Source: UBA8346 sp050260935 (GTDB taxonomy: Bacteria; Bacillota; UBA4882; UBA8346). Taken from it: 42,674 nucleotides of DNA. Positions within the stretch are counted from its first letter, which is position 1. Every line of letters begins with the position of its first letter. A program made the translations under genes and the position numbers. This document shows positions 33,014 to 41,199 of this stretch, in pieces. The notes beneath the pieces are model-generated. The model saw only the letters and a list, made by a program, of their open reading frames with translations. It was not told the origin of the DNA and did no database searches. The stretch spans positions 1 through 42,674 of the forward strand of contig JBLNCU010000197.1 of NCBI GenBank assembly GCA_050260935.1, read 5' to 3'.

Positions 33014-34408
33014 TCAACTCAAACGGTCAATTATTTTTTTCAATAGCCGGAGTCCTTTATCGATTTCATCGGCTTCCAGGTGCCCATATCCTAAAAGCAG
33101 TTTCTCCAAATGAAGGCCTTTACGGATACTGTGATATTCGGCGGTATAGATGCGCAGGCCATTTTCTTTGCAATGCTCCGCAAATTTCTGGTCAAAACGC
33201 CTACCGGGAAACTCCACCGCCAAGTGGAGTCCGGAGGCGTCTCCCCACGGACGCCAGGCCTTGCCGAAGTTCTCCTCCAGCAGCCGCAGTAATATCCGCC
33301 GCCGGTGTCCATACAGTTTTCGCATTTGTTGCAGATGGCGGTCGAGTTTTCGGGTGCGTAAATATTCAGCCAGCGCCGCTTGCTCAAAAGGTGGGTTTTG
33401 GACATCCGTGTAGGTGCGCAGGTGGCGCCAGCGGGTATGCAAGTGAGGCGGCAGTATCACATAACCGATGCGCAGCCCGGGAAAGAGAATTTTACTGAAA
33501 GTGCCCACATAGACGACCCGTTGAGGGTCCATTGAGTAGAGAGGGGCCACCGAGGGCCCGGTATAGCGGAATTCGCTGTCATAGTCATCCTCGATCAGGT
33601 AAAGGTCATTTTTTCGCGCCAGTTGTATTAAATCCACCCGCCTTCCCGCGGGAAGGATCCCCCCAAGCGGAAACTGATGCGAGGGGGTCACATAGACGGC
33701 GCATGCTCCATTTCCCTTCAAATTTTCGGTTTGAATTCCATGATTATCTACAGGCGCCGGACGGATCTTAAATCCTTTTTCGCAAAATACACGCAGCATG
33801 CCGATATGACAGGGGTCTTCGACCAGAATCTCTCTTTCCCCGCTTGATAGAAGATCAGCCAGTAAATGCAGGGCTTGGGTGGCCCCGGCGGTAATAAAAA
33901 TATCTCCGGGCTGAACTTCGAGGCCCCTGCTTCGAAGCAGCCAGGCGGCAATCTGCTCGCGCAGCGCCGGAAGCCCCTCAGGGCCGGTATAGCCCCATTG
34001 ATCAACGGTAAGTTCCTCACTGGCCCGACGCACCAGCTGTAGCCAGAGGCGCATAGGAAATCGCCGCAGATCCGGCCGGCCGGTCCGAAAATCAGCCGCA
34101 TATTCACAGACGGGCTGCGCCGGCTCCCGGAGTCCGCCGGCGGCGGGCGCTAACTTTTCCAAACGTAGACCATGGGCTACCCGGGTCGGTGAACCTTGAC
34201 GGCTGATAATATAACCCTCGGCGGAGAGCATTTCATAGGCTTCACAGGCGGTATTACGCGATATGGATAATTCCTTGGCCAATTCACGGGTGGAGGGAAG
34301 AACCTCCCCGGGTCCCAGACGGCCATCGGTCATTTGCTCCCGCAATATTTGATAGATCTGACGCGCTAATGGAATTTTACTTTGGCGTTGCAATTCTATT
34401 CCCCGCAT
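33014..34408 (-). CDS. MocR-type GntR/aminotransferase-like transcriptional regulator
   Basis: A 464-aa regulator with an N-terminal winged helix of the GntR family (residues ~10-75: LARQIYQILREQMTDGRLGPGE, LPSTRELAKELSISRNTACEAYEMLSAEGYI) fused to a fold-type I aminotransferase domain. PLP-site features are present: GATQALHLLADLL, LIEDDYDSEFRY and TFSKILFPGLRIGY with the lysine that binds PLP. MocR proteins usually sense PLP or an amino compound and control a divergent gene, here an EamA exporter. Palindromic and direct repeats of ACTGGCT lie between the two. Start ATG 34408 is preceded by GGAGGAAGCC. Confidence 0.93.
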   Translation of the reverse strand: MRGIELQRQSKIPLARQIYQILREQMTDGRLGPGEVLPSTRELAKELSISRNTACEAYEMLSAEGYIISRQGSPTRVAHGLRLEKLAPAAGGLREPAQPVCEYAADFRTGRPDLRRFPMRLWLQLVRRASEELTVDQWGYTGPEGLPALREQIAAWLLRSRGLEVQPGDIFITAGATQALHLLADLLSSGEREILVEDPCHIGMLRVFCEKGFKIRPAPVDNHGIQTENLKGNGACAVYVTPSHQFPLGGILPAGRRVDLIQLARKNDLYLIEDDYDSEFRYTGPSVAPLYSMDPQRVVYVGTFSKILFPGLRIGYVILPPHLHTRWRHLRTYTDVQNPPFEQAALAEYLRTRKLDRHLQQMRKLYGHRRRILLRLLEENFGKAWRPWGDASGLHLAVEFPGRRFDQKFAEHCKENGLRIYTAEYHSIRKGLHLEKLLLGYGHLEADEIDKGLRLLKKIIDRLS

Positions 34409-34418
34409 GGCTTCCTCC

Positions 34419-34468
34419 GACTGGCTCCCTAAAAAAAGCGCTGAACTGGCTCTACTACTAAGCCAGTT
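34419..34468. promoter_or_regulatory. Candidate MocR operator: ACTGGCT repeats
   Basis: AACTGGCT (34444-34451) and AGCCAGTT (34461-34468) form a perfect inverted repeat with a 9-base spacer. A third ACTGGCT (34420-34426) repeats the left arm 25 bp away. The block lies just downstream of the regulator's predicted promoter, fitting autorepression. Confidence 0.55.
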
Positions 34469-34479
34469 TCTTTGCTAAT

Positions 34480-34490
34480 ATTATACCATT
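34480..34490 (-). promoter_or_regulatory. Extended -10 promoter of the MocR gene
   Basis: On the minus strand TGGTATAAT ends at 34480, a TG-extended perfect -10. The palindromic operator begins about 12 bp downstream. The overlapping TATTAT on the plus strand could serve the exporter gene. Confidence 0.55.
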
Positions 34491-34537
34491 ATCGACCTGA
34501 GTTGATAGAATTTGTCGAAAAAGCCGGGAGGATTAAA

Positions 34538-35443
34538 ATGTCACGGTTTGCGGGTATTCTTTTTTTAATGGGCGCCTTTATGCTGGCGGGGACCTCGGTG
34601 ATCGCCGGACGTATGGCCGCCGCCACTTTAGGAACCTTTAGCATTGCAGCGGCAAGTCTGTTCTTTGCCCTTATAGGTTTACTGCCGATCTGCGGGGTAA
34701 GGCTTGGAGAAACTGTGTCGGCGATGAAAAGCCGGGATTGGCTAAGCTTGTTTCTTCAGGCCTTATTTGGCATTTTTCTGTTCCGGCTGTTTTTATTACA
34801 GGGTTTAGTACGTACCAGCGCGGGAGAAGCCGGCATAATTACCGGCGCTACCCCGGCCGCGACCGCTCTCCTGGCTTGGCTGGTTTTGAAAGAACCCTTA
34901 TCCAAAACGCGCTTCCTGGGGATTGCCGGCACAATAATGGGCATATTGGTAATCCAGGGTATTTTCTCGCCGGATGTCGGTTTCTCCCGGGAACATTTTC
35001 TCGGAAATTTGCTGGTGCTATCGGCCGCCCTCTGCGAGTCGCAATTTAATATCATTTCGCGGATTATGGGGATCAGATCCTCCTCCAATCAATCACCGGT
35101 ATCGGATCCTATCGTTCAGACCACGCTAGTAGCGGGGATCGCTTTTCTGCTCTGCCTTGGTCCGGCGCTGGCCGAACAACCGGCGCAATCATTAATAAGA
35201 CTGGATATGATAGGCTGGGGGGCGCTGGTTTGGTACGGTTTATTCGTCACCGCGCTGGCTTTTATTTTTTGGTATTCCGGTATTAAACGTTGCGACGCCA
35301 CAGTGGCGGCGGCTTTTTCCGGTATGATGCCGTTAACGGCGTTGATTTTGTCGGTATTGTTATTGCATGAGCAGCCGGGATGGGAACAATGGGTTGGAGG
35401 ATTATTGGTGACGGCCGGCATGGCGCTGGTTGGCAGGGAATAA
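34538..35443 (+). CDS. EamA/DMT-family transporter
   Basis: Inner-membrane drug/metabolite exporter, ten predicted helices in two EamA repeats. Start ATG 34538, behind GGGAGG, gives 301 aa, beginning MSRFAGILFLMGAFMLAGTS. Repeat one ends with TPAATALLAWLVLKEPLSKTRFLGIAGTIMGI and repeat two with SGMMPLTALILSVLLLHEQPGWEQWVGG, the typical EamA closing helices. A frame from 34472 would run through the promoter region. Divergent from a MocR regulator, the usual arrangement for an amino-acid or amine exporter. The substrate is not known. Confidence 0.9.
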   Translation: MSRFAGILFLMGAFMLAGTSVIAGRMAAATLGTFSIAAASLFFALIGLLPICGVRLGETVSAMKSRDWLSLFLQALFGIFLFRLFLLQGLVRTSAGEAGIITGATPAATALLAWLVLKEPLSKTRFLGIAGTIMGILVIQGIFSPDVGFSREHFLGNLLVLSAALCESQFNIISRIMGIRSSSNQSPVSDPIVQTTLVAGIAFLLCLGPALAEQPAQSLIRLDMIGWGALVWYGLFVTALAFIFWYSGIKRCDATVAAAFSGMMPLTALILSVLLLHEQPGWEQWVGGLLVTAGMALVGRE

Positions 35444-35611
35444 GCCGTTTTAACGAAACTTGGCGGCCGCCGCCTTCACCGGGACATCCGGAGCCGCCCG
35501 TAAACCCCTGGTCCTTTGAATCCTGGTTTCATACCAAAATTTCTTAACAGGTTTTTTCAAAGTTTCGTCGAAATACCAGGAAATGATTATGGGATTGATG
35601 GGGGATGGCGA

Positions 35612-37363
35612 ATGAGACATTTAACGGTGAAATTTTTGATTTTCCTTACTGTTTTAGCCTGTTTTACCCTGGCCATCAACGCGCAAACTCCTAAAAGCGA
35701 ACCGTTCGGTGATCCGCGCGCAGTGCGCGGCGGCCAGTTAAACCTGCATACTTCGGAATTTCCTAAATCATTTAACGCGTTTACCACGAATACCGCCGAT
35801 GCGACGGCAGTCTTTAACCTGGTGTACGACACTTTAATGGAACTTCATCCAACTACCATAAAATATCAACCGCTCATCGCCAAATCGTGGGAGATATCAG
35901 CCGATAAGAAGACATTTACCTTCAAAATAGACCCCCGGGCCAAATGGGCTGATGGTAAAGGAGTCACCGCCGATGATGTCAAGTTCTCGTACGATGTTAT
36001 CATGAACCCCAAAAATATGACCTCGGTGTTGCGCCTTTATTTTAGCCGTTTTAACGAACCCGTTGTTCTTGACAAATATACCATTAAATTTACCGCGAAA
36101 ACCGTTCATTTTAAGAACCTGGAGATGCTCTCCGGTCTAAATATCTTGCCGAAACATCTTTTTGCGGGGAAAGATTTTAACAAGGCTTTCAATATGAGCC
36201 TTCCGGCCGGCAGTGGCCCATATGTTTTAAGTGAAGTTAAGGAGGGCCGTTACTTTGTTTTAACCCGGCGCAAGGATTACTGGGCGGACCAATTGCCTCA
36301 TCATCGCGGAATGTACAATTTCAACAAAATTAAATATAAAGTGATGGATGAGAATGTAGCCTTCGAAGCCTTTAAAAAAGGCGAGTACGATATTTACGAT
36401 GAAATTACCGCTAAACGCTGGGTAACGGAATCGAATTCCGAAAAGTTCCGGAAAAATTGGATCATCAAACAGAAAATTTACAATTACGCTCCCAAAAGTT
36501 TTGCCGGTTTAGCCATTAATATGCGTCTTCCGGTTTTCCAAGATCTCCGCGTCCGGCAAGCTCTCTTTTATCTGTTGGATCGCCGGACCTTGATTGAAAA
36601 GTTAATGTACAACCAATACAAACCGCTAAACTCTTACTGGCCGTCTCTTTATGGGTCCCAAGAGACCGCCAATCCGTTGGTTGATTACAACCCGGCTAAG
36701 GCAAAAGAATTATTGAAAGAAGCGGGCTATACTCGGCTGGACAAAGAAGGTTATTTGATTAATCAAAATGGGGAACGACTAGAGTTTACCATTTCTTACG
36801 CGGGGGAAAGTTGGGAAAAGAATCTCACTCTCTATGTCGAAACCTGCAAACAAGCGGGTGTGAAAGTCAATCTGGAATTGCTGTCGTGGGCGACTTTGAT
36901 CAAACGACAGGAGGAGTTTAAGTTTGATATGGTGCTGGCCGGTTGGACCGGGGTTTTATTTGACGATCCGGAGCAGCTTTGGCACTCAAAACATGCGGCT
37001 GAAGTTGGTTCCAGTAATTTAAGCGGATATAAAAATCCGGCAGTCGATAAACTGATTGATTCTTTGCCGCCGATTTTTGATCCGGCCCGGCGGAACCAAA
37101 TTATCAAACAGATCGATCACCTTGTTTATAAGGATATTCCTTATATTTTATTGTGGGACTCCAACTACACCAGAATTTTTTATAAAAATGTTTTCGGGAT
37201 GCCCAAAACCGTCTTTTCCAAATACAGTACCGGCGATGTGATCTCCTACTGGTGGTTCGATCCGTCCAAGCAAAACCGGTATAAACAAGCTGTTTCCAAG
37301 AATAAACCCTTACCGGCGGAGCCGGTCGAAGTCTTTTATGATAAAGCAGTCAACCAAAAATAG
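35612..37363 (+). CDS. Peptide ABC transporter substrate-binding protein, family 5 (YejA-like)
   Basis: Extracellular peptide-binding protein, 583 aa from ATG 35612, where a signal peptide (VKFLIFLTVLACFTLAINAQ) begins. Family 5 features: YDTLMELHPTTIKYQPLIAKSWE, FKIDPRAKWADGKGVTADDVKFSYD and the GSGPYVLSEVKEGR segment. The stretch RQALFYLLDRRTLIEKLMYNQYKPLNSYW resembles YejA, and the two permeases next to it are clearly YejB/YejE-like. YejABEF imports peptides such as microcin C in enterobacteria. The substrate here is unknown. A longer frame from 35516 would precede the signal peptide with polar residues and is rejected. Confidence 0.9.
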   Translation: MRHLTVKFLIFLTVLACFTLAINAQTPKSEPFGDPRAVRGGQLNLHTSEFPKSFNAFTTNTADATAVFNLVYDTLMELHPTTIKYQPLIAKSWEISADKKTFTFKIDPRAKWADGKGVTADDVKFSYDVIMNPKNMTSVLRLYFSRFNEPVVLDKYTIKFTAKTVHFKNLEMLSGLNILPKHLFAGKDFNKAFNMSLPAGSGPYVLSEVKEGRYFVLTRRKDYWADQLPHHRGMYNFNKIKYKVMDENVAFEAFKKGEYDIYDEITAKRWVTESNSEKFRKNWIIKQKIYNYAPKSFAGLAINMRLPVFQDLRVRQALFYLLDRRTLIEKLMYNQYKPLNSYWPSLYGSQETANPLVDYNPAKAKELLKEAGYTRLDKEGYLINQNGERLEFTISYAGESWEKNLTLYVETCKQAGVKVNLELLSWATLIKRQEEFKFDMVLAGWTGVLFDDPEQLWHSKHAAEVGSSNLSGYKNPAVDKLIDSLPPIFDPARRNQIIKQIDHLVYKDIPYILLWDSNYTRIFYKNVFGMPKTVFSKYSTGDVISYWWFDPSKQNRYKQAVSKNKPLPAEPVEVFYDKAVNQK

Positions 37364-37374
37364 GAGTTTAGTAG

Positions 37375-38400
37375 ATGCGGGCTTATTTTATCAAACGGTT
37401 TCTATTAATCATTCCCACTCTTTTCGGGATTACCATAGCCTGCTTTCTAGTGATGCAGATGGTTCCGGGGGGTCCGGTGGAACAGGCCGTTCAAAAAATG
37501 AAGATGGGGATTCATGGGGAGACCGGGACCGGCTCCGGAAAATTGCAAGCGGCGGTGACCGGTGAAGAGTTGGAGAATATCAAGAAATATTACGGATTTG
37601 ATAAACCGGTCCTGGTTCGTTACATTAACTGGCTGGGCAAATTAGTCCGGCTTGACCTTGGCACATCTTACGCTTATGAAAAGCCGGTTTTGGAAGTAAT
37701 CGCCAGCCGTTTTCCGGTCTCCCTCACCTTCGGATTGACCGGCTTATTCTTCACTTATCTGGTTTGTATTCCTCTGGGAATCAAGAAAGCGCTGGAACAT
37801 AACCAGCCTTTCGACCACTGGAGCAGTATCTTGATTTTTTTGGGCTATTCGGTTCCTTCCTTTGCCTTGGCCATCGTCCTGATCGTCTTGTTCGGCGGAG
37901 GCAGTTTCTGGAATGTCTTTCCCATCAGCGGTGTCATCTCCGACAATTTCGAGGAGTTATCATTCTTTGCCAAAATCTTCGATTACCTGAAACACATGTT
38001 TCTGCCGATCCTTTGCTATACCATCGGAGGTTTCGCCACCTTGACCTTGTTAATGAAGAACTCCCTGATGGATCAGTTAAACCAGGATTATATCCGGACG
38101 GCGCTGGCCAAAGGCTTAACCTATAAACAGGCGGTTTTCCGTCACGGCCTGCGCAATGCTTTGATACCTATCGCCACTAATATCGGGATGGTTATCGGCG
38201 TTATTTTATCGGGATCGATGCTGATCGAGACCATCTTTACCATCGACGGGATGGGTTTATTGGGTTATCAGTCGATTGTCAACCGGGATTATCCGGTGGC
38301 CCTCGGACTGATTGTCATCTCCAGTTTACTGGTGTTGCTGGGCCGGATTATTTCCGACTTTTGCCTGGCGTTGGTGGATCCGAGGATAAAGTTTAAGTGA
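37375..38400 (+). CDS. yejB: Peptide ABC transporter permease, YejB-like
   Basis: Inner-membrane permease, 341 aa, six helices. It follows E. coli YejB closely in layout: an N-terminal RRLLLIIPTLFGI-like helix then VPGGPVEQAV, a KYYGFDKP motif, and, distinctive for YejB, GGSFWNVFPISGVISDNF followed by IFDYLKHMFLPIL and IGGFATLTLLMKNSLMD. The EAA loop is DYIRTALAKGLTYKQAVFRHGLRNALIP. The start is ATG 37375 with AGGAG upstream, 11 bp after the binding-protein gene. A GGAGCCAGG repeat and a broken four-helix-bundle gene separate it from the second permease. Confidence 0.9.
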   Translation: MRAYFIKRFLLIIPTLFGITIACFLVMQMVPGGPVEQAVQKMKMGIHGETGTGSGKLQAAVTGEELENIKKYYGFDKPVLVRYINWLGKLVRLDLGTSYAYEKPVLEVIASRFPVSLTFGLTGLFFTYLVCIPLGIKKALEHNQPFDHWSSILIFLGYSVPSFALAIVLIVLFGGGSFWNVFPISGVISDNFEELSFFAKIFDYLKHMFLPILCYTIGGFATLTLLMKNSLMDQLNQDYIRTALAKGLTYKQAVFRHGLRNALIPIATNIGMVIGVILSGSMLIETIFTIDGMGLLGYQSIVNRDYPVALGLIVISSLLVLLGRIISDFCLALVDPRIKFK

Positions 38401-38409
38401 AGCGATAAT

Positions 38410-38425
38410 CAGGAGCCAGGAGTCG
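38410..38425 (+). repeat. GGAGCCAGGAGTC repeat after yejB
   Basis: AGGAGCCAGGAGTCGC starts 10 bases after the yejB stop. It shares the GGAGCCAGG core with the repeat at 40801 and sits ~75 bases before a four-helix-bundle remnant. Confidence 0.5.
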
Positions 38426-38491
38426 CTTATCTGCTCACGGAAGAAAAATCTTTGCAAGAGTGGTTTTAATTTACAGGGTTGAGGAGTTTTG

Positions 38492-38780
38492 ATGGAAAGA
38501 GCAAAAAAAGTTCGAAGATTTAATGGTTTGGCAAAAGGCGCATTCGTCTGTTTTAGAAGTTTATCGATATAGCACAGGTTTTCCTAAGGAAGAAGTTTAT
38601 GGTCTTTGTTCACAGTTGAGAAGGGCCGCGGCTTCAATTCCCGCAAATATTGTAGAAGGATTTAAAAGGAAAACCAAACCTGAGAAGATAAGGTTTTTTA
38701 AATATAACACAGGGTTTCTTGGAAGAATGCCGTTATTATTTGATTTTAGCCAATGATCTTAAATATAGACATTCAAAATT
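38492..38780 (+). pseudogene. Broken four-helix-bundle (23S rRNA intervening-sequence type) gene
   Basis: The family is recognised from KKFEDLMVWQKAH, FPKEEVYGLCSQLRRAAASIPANIVEG and, in another frame, GFLEECRYYLILANDLKYR. ATG 38492 has GAGGAG upstream, but the frame is lost in a run of seven A (38503-38509); two more A, or one fewer, would restore it. A second shift occurs near 38700: the frame from 38523 turns into GFLGRMPLLFDFSQ and stops at 38756, while the family's C-terminal region continues in the next frame. The end is cut off by the following permease gene. These proteins pack as helical bundles and are common as stray genes; their function is unclear. Confidence 0.8.
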
Positions 38781-38794
38781 CGAAAGGAGAACCC

Positions 38795-39835
38795 TTGTTG
38801 CCTCTTTCCCCGGTCACCGCCAGGCGGTTGCAGAAATTTAAACGGATGAAACGGGCCTATGTTTCATTATGGGCGCTGCTTATCCTGTATGTTGTCTCGT
38901 TGTTCGTCAATTTCATCGCCAACGATCAGCCGTTAATCGTCCACTACCATGGGAAGTTTTACTTCCCGGTGTTGCGTTTCTATGCCGGCAGCAATTTCGG
39001 TTTAGGGGCCACCGATATCCCGAATTATAAACAATTGCAAAAAAGCCCCGCTTTCCGGAGTGGCCAAGGAAATTATATGATTTTCCCACCAATTCCTTAC
39101 GGGCCGAATGAGTCGCTGTTGGAGCTATCAGGCAATCCGCCCACTCCGCCGACGGCCCAAAACTGGCTGGGGACTGATGACCGGGGCCGCGATATTCTGA
39201 CCCGGCTGTTATATGGCTATAGGATCAGTTTTAGCTTTGCCCTGTTGATCACCTTAGTCAGTATGGCGTTGGGAGTGATTATCGGCGCTTTGCAAGGATA
39301 TTGGGGAGGTTTTTTTGATCTTTCGTTCCAGCGTTTCATCGAGATTATCTCAGCGTTGCCCTTTTTGTACATTGTGATTATCATCGGCAGTTCGCTGGGG
39401 ACCAGTTTTTTGACGCTGTTACTCATATTCGCCTTGTTTGACTGGATCGGGATCTCTTACTTTATCCGCTCGGAGTTCCTGAAATTACGGGAGACCCAGT
39501 TTGTCGAAGCAGCCAGGGCCTTGGGGGTCAAGGATTGGAAGATCATGTTCCGCCATATTCTGCCTAACGCCCTGACTCCGATTATCACTTTTCTCCCTTT
39601 CGACTTGATTGGGGCCATTTTTTCATTGTCGGCCTTGGATTTCCTGGGATTCGGGCTGCCGGCGCCCACCCCCAGCTGGGGTGAGCTGATGCGTCAGGGA
39701 ATGGAAAATATCTTCTCTTACTGGCTTTCTCTTTACCCGGCGTTGGCCCTGTTCTTAGTTTTGCTGCTCATAGCCTTTGTCGGTGAAGGAATCAGGGACG
39801 CCTTTGATCCCAGAGAATATAGCAGGATGGAATAG
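38795..39835 (+). CDS. yejE: Peptide ABC transporter permease, YejE-like
   Basis: Second permease of the peptide importer, 346 aa. It shows YejE's special external segment IANDQPLIVHYHGKFYFPVL, not found in ordinary OppC, then AQNWLGTDDRGRDILTRLLYG and the EAA loop FVEAARALGVKDWKIMFRHILPNALTP. I start at TTG 38795, five bases after AAAGGAG; TTG 38798 is equally possible. The in-frame ATG at 38753 lies in the four-helix-bundle remnant, whose tail runs into this ribosome site. The stop abuts the ATPase gene's ATG. Confidence 0.9.
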   Translation: MLPLSPVTARRLQKFKRMKRAYVSLWALLILYVVSLFVNFIANDQPLIVHYHGKFYFPVLRFYAGSNFGLGATDIPNYKQLQKSPAFRSGQGNYMIFPPIPYGPNESLLELSGNPPTPPTAQNWLGTDDRGRDILTRLLYGYRISFSFALLITLVSMALGVIIGALQGYWGGFFDLSFQRFIEIISALPFLYIVIIIGSSLGTSFLTLLLIFALFDWIGISYFIRSEFLKLRETQFVEAARALGVKDWKIMFRHILPNALTPIITFLPFDLIGAIFSLSALDFLGFGLPAPTPSWGELMRQGMENIFSYWLSLYPALALFLVLLLIAFVGEGIRDAFDPREYSRME

Positions 39836-40801
39836 ATGGAACAACCATTGTTGACTGTAAAAGACCTCAAAGTAACCTTTGAAACCGGCGCCGGATTAAT
39901 AAAAGCGGTGGACGGGGTCTCCTTTACGGTGCGACCGGGGGAGACTCTCGGACTAGTCGGGGAATCCGGCTGCGGGAAGTCGGTAACGGCTTTGTCGTTG
40001 TTAAGATTGATCCCCAGCCCGCCTGGCCGGGTTATGGCGGCGGAGATTCGCTGGCGGGACCGGGAGATCAGTAAATTGACGCTTCCGGAATTGATTAAAC
40101 TGCGAGGCCGGGAGATCAGCATCATCTTTCAGGAGCCTCTGACCAGCTTCAACCCGGTGCAAAAGATCGGCGCTCAGATCAGTGAAGCCTTGCTCATTCA
40201 TTCCGGCTTATCCAAGGTAACTGTTAAGGAACAGGTGATCGCCGCTTTAGGCAGGGTGGGGCTCTCCAATCCGGCCCGGCAGTTTGAAGCCTACCCCCAT
40301 GAACTTTCGGGTGGAATGCGCCAGCGGGCGATGATCGCCATGGCCTTAATCTGCAACCCGCAATTGTTAATCGCCGATGAACCTACCACCGCTTTGGATG
40401 TAACGATTCAGGCTCAGATCTTGGAGCTCCTCCAGGAACTCCAGGCCGAAAAGGGAATGTCTTTGCTGATGATCACCCATAACCTGGGAATCGTGGCCTC
40501 CGTAGCTCAAAGAGTGGCGGTGATGTACGCCGGGAAGATCGTGGAAATGGCCGGAGTCAGGGAGATATTTAAGCAACCGTTGCATCCCTACACCGAAGGT
40601 TTGCTGCGTTCCATTCCGGACCCGGCGGTCACCGGAGAATTGTACGCTATTCCGGGAATGATTCCCGATCCGTGGCATTTACCGGCGGGCTGTTATTTCG
40701 AACCCCGCTGTGAAAAGGCGCTGGATATCTGCAAAGGACAAAGGCCGGAGCTGGTGGAAAGGGAAAATGGACATGCGGTGGCTTGCTGGCGGCATCTTTA
40801 G
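39836..40801 (+). CDS. Peptide ABC transporter ATPase (OppD/DppD type)
   Basis: Cytoplasmic ATPase subunit, 321 aa. Walker A is GESGCGKS (residues ~41-48), the signature LSGGMRQR, Walker B LLIADEPTTALD and the H-loop ITHNL. The C-terminal oligopeptide domain has GCYFEPRCEKALDIC with cysteines typical of this subfamily (iron-sulfur or structural). ATG 39836 follows the permease stop directly. In E. coli Yej the two ATPases are fused as YejF; here they are separate genes, more like Opp/Dpp. Confidence 0.94.
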   Translation: MEQPLLTVKDLKVTFETGAGLIKAVDGVSFTVRPGETLGLVGESGCGKSVTALSLLRLIPSPPGRVMAAEIRWRDREISKLTLPELIKLRGREISIIFQEPLTSFNPVQKIGAQISEALLIHSGLSKVTVKEQVIAALGRVGLSNPARQFEAYPHELSGGMRQRAMIAMALICNPQLLIADEPTTALDVTIQAQILELLQELQAEKGMSLLMITHNLGIVASVAQRVAVMYAGKIVEMAGVREIFKQPLHPYTEGLLRSIPDPAVTGELYAIPGMIPDPWHLPAGCYFEPRCEKALDICKGQRPELVERENGHAVACWRHL

Positions 40802-40832
40802 GAGCCAGGCTTCAGGCGCCAGGAGCGAGAAA
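40801..40832 (+). repeat. GGAGCCAGG repeat after the OppD-type gene
   Basis: GGAGCCAGGCTTCAGGCGCC then AGGAGCGAG begins in the last base of the ATPase stop codon. It shares its core with the repeat at 38410 and again precedes a four-helix-bundle remnant, about 50 bases on. Confidence 0.5.
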
Positions 40833-40883
40833 TGACGTGAGTAGATAGCTGGAAATGGATTGAAACTGGAAGTGGCAAGTAAA

Positions 40884-41069
40884 ATGGTTCAAAATCCGGC
40901 GAGAAAATTTGAAGATTTGATCGTCTTTTTGGAAGAGCGTAGGTATTAGCTGATTTTAGCAAAAGATTTAGGTTATGGAGATAGTGACCACTTAAAATTA
41001 CAGCTTGAAGAGGTCGGTAAACTCTTGGAAGCTTATTCAAGAGATATCATTGACAGAAGAAAAAATTAA
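40884..41069 (+). pseudogene. Deleted four-helix-bundle gene remnant (second copy)
   Basis: From ATG 40884 the frame reads VQNPARKFEDLIV, then jumps to FLEERRY, a TAG stop, and continues in frame as LILAKDLGYGDSDHLKLQLE to a final stop at 41069. KFEDLIV is the family N-terminus and FLEExRYxLILAKDLGY its C-terminal half, so the ~70 residues between (WQKA to QGS) are deleted. It matches the other remnant at 38492 in both halves. The rest of the gap (41070-41199) holds nothing I recognise. Confidence 0.75.
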
Positions 41070-41199
41070 CACAAAATTTTAAAGATCTTAAAGCGACACA
41101 TGAGGCCTACAATTATCGGCAATTGTCGCTAACAGAGTCTAAAAGTTGATTTTATTTGGCTCGTAAATCCTGACTCCGGGATTCTTTTAGGTGAACAAA

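Noticed and set aside
38753..38794. ATG 38753 as start of the YejE-like permease
   Set aside because: This stretch is the frameshifted tail of the four-helix-bundle remnant. AAAGGAG before TTG 38795 marks the better start.
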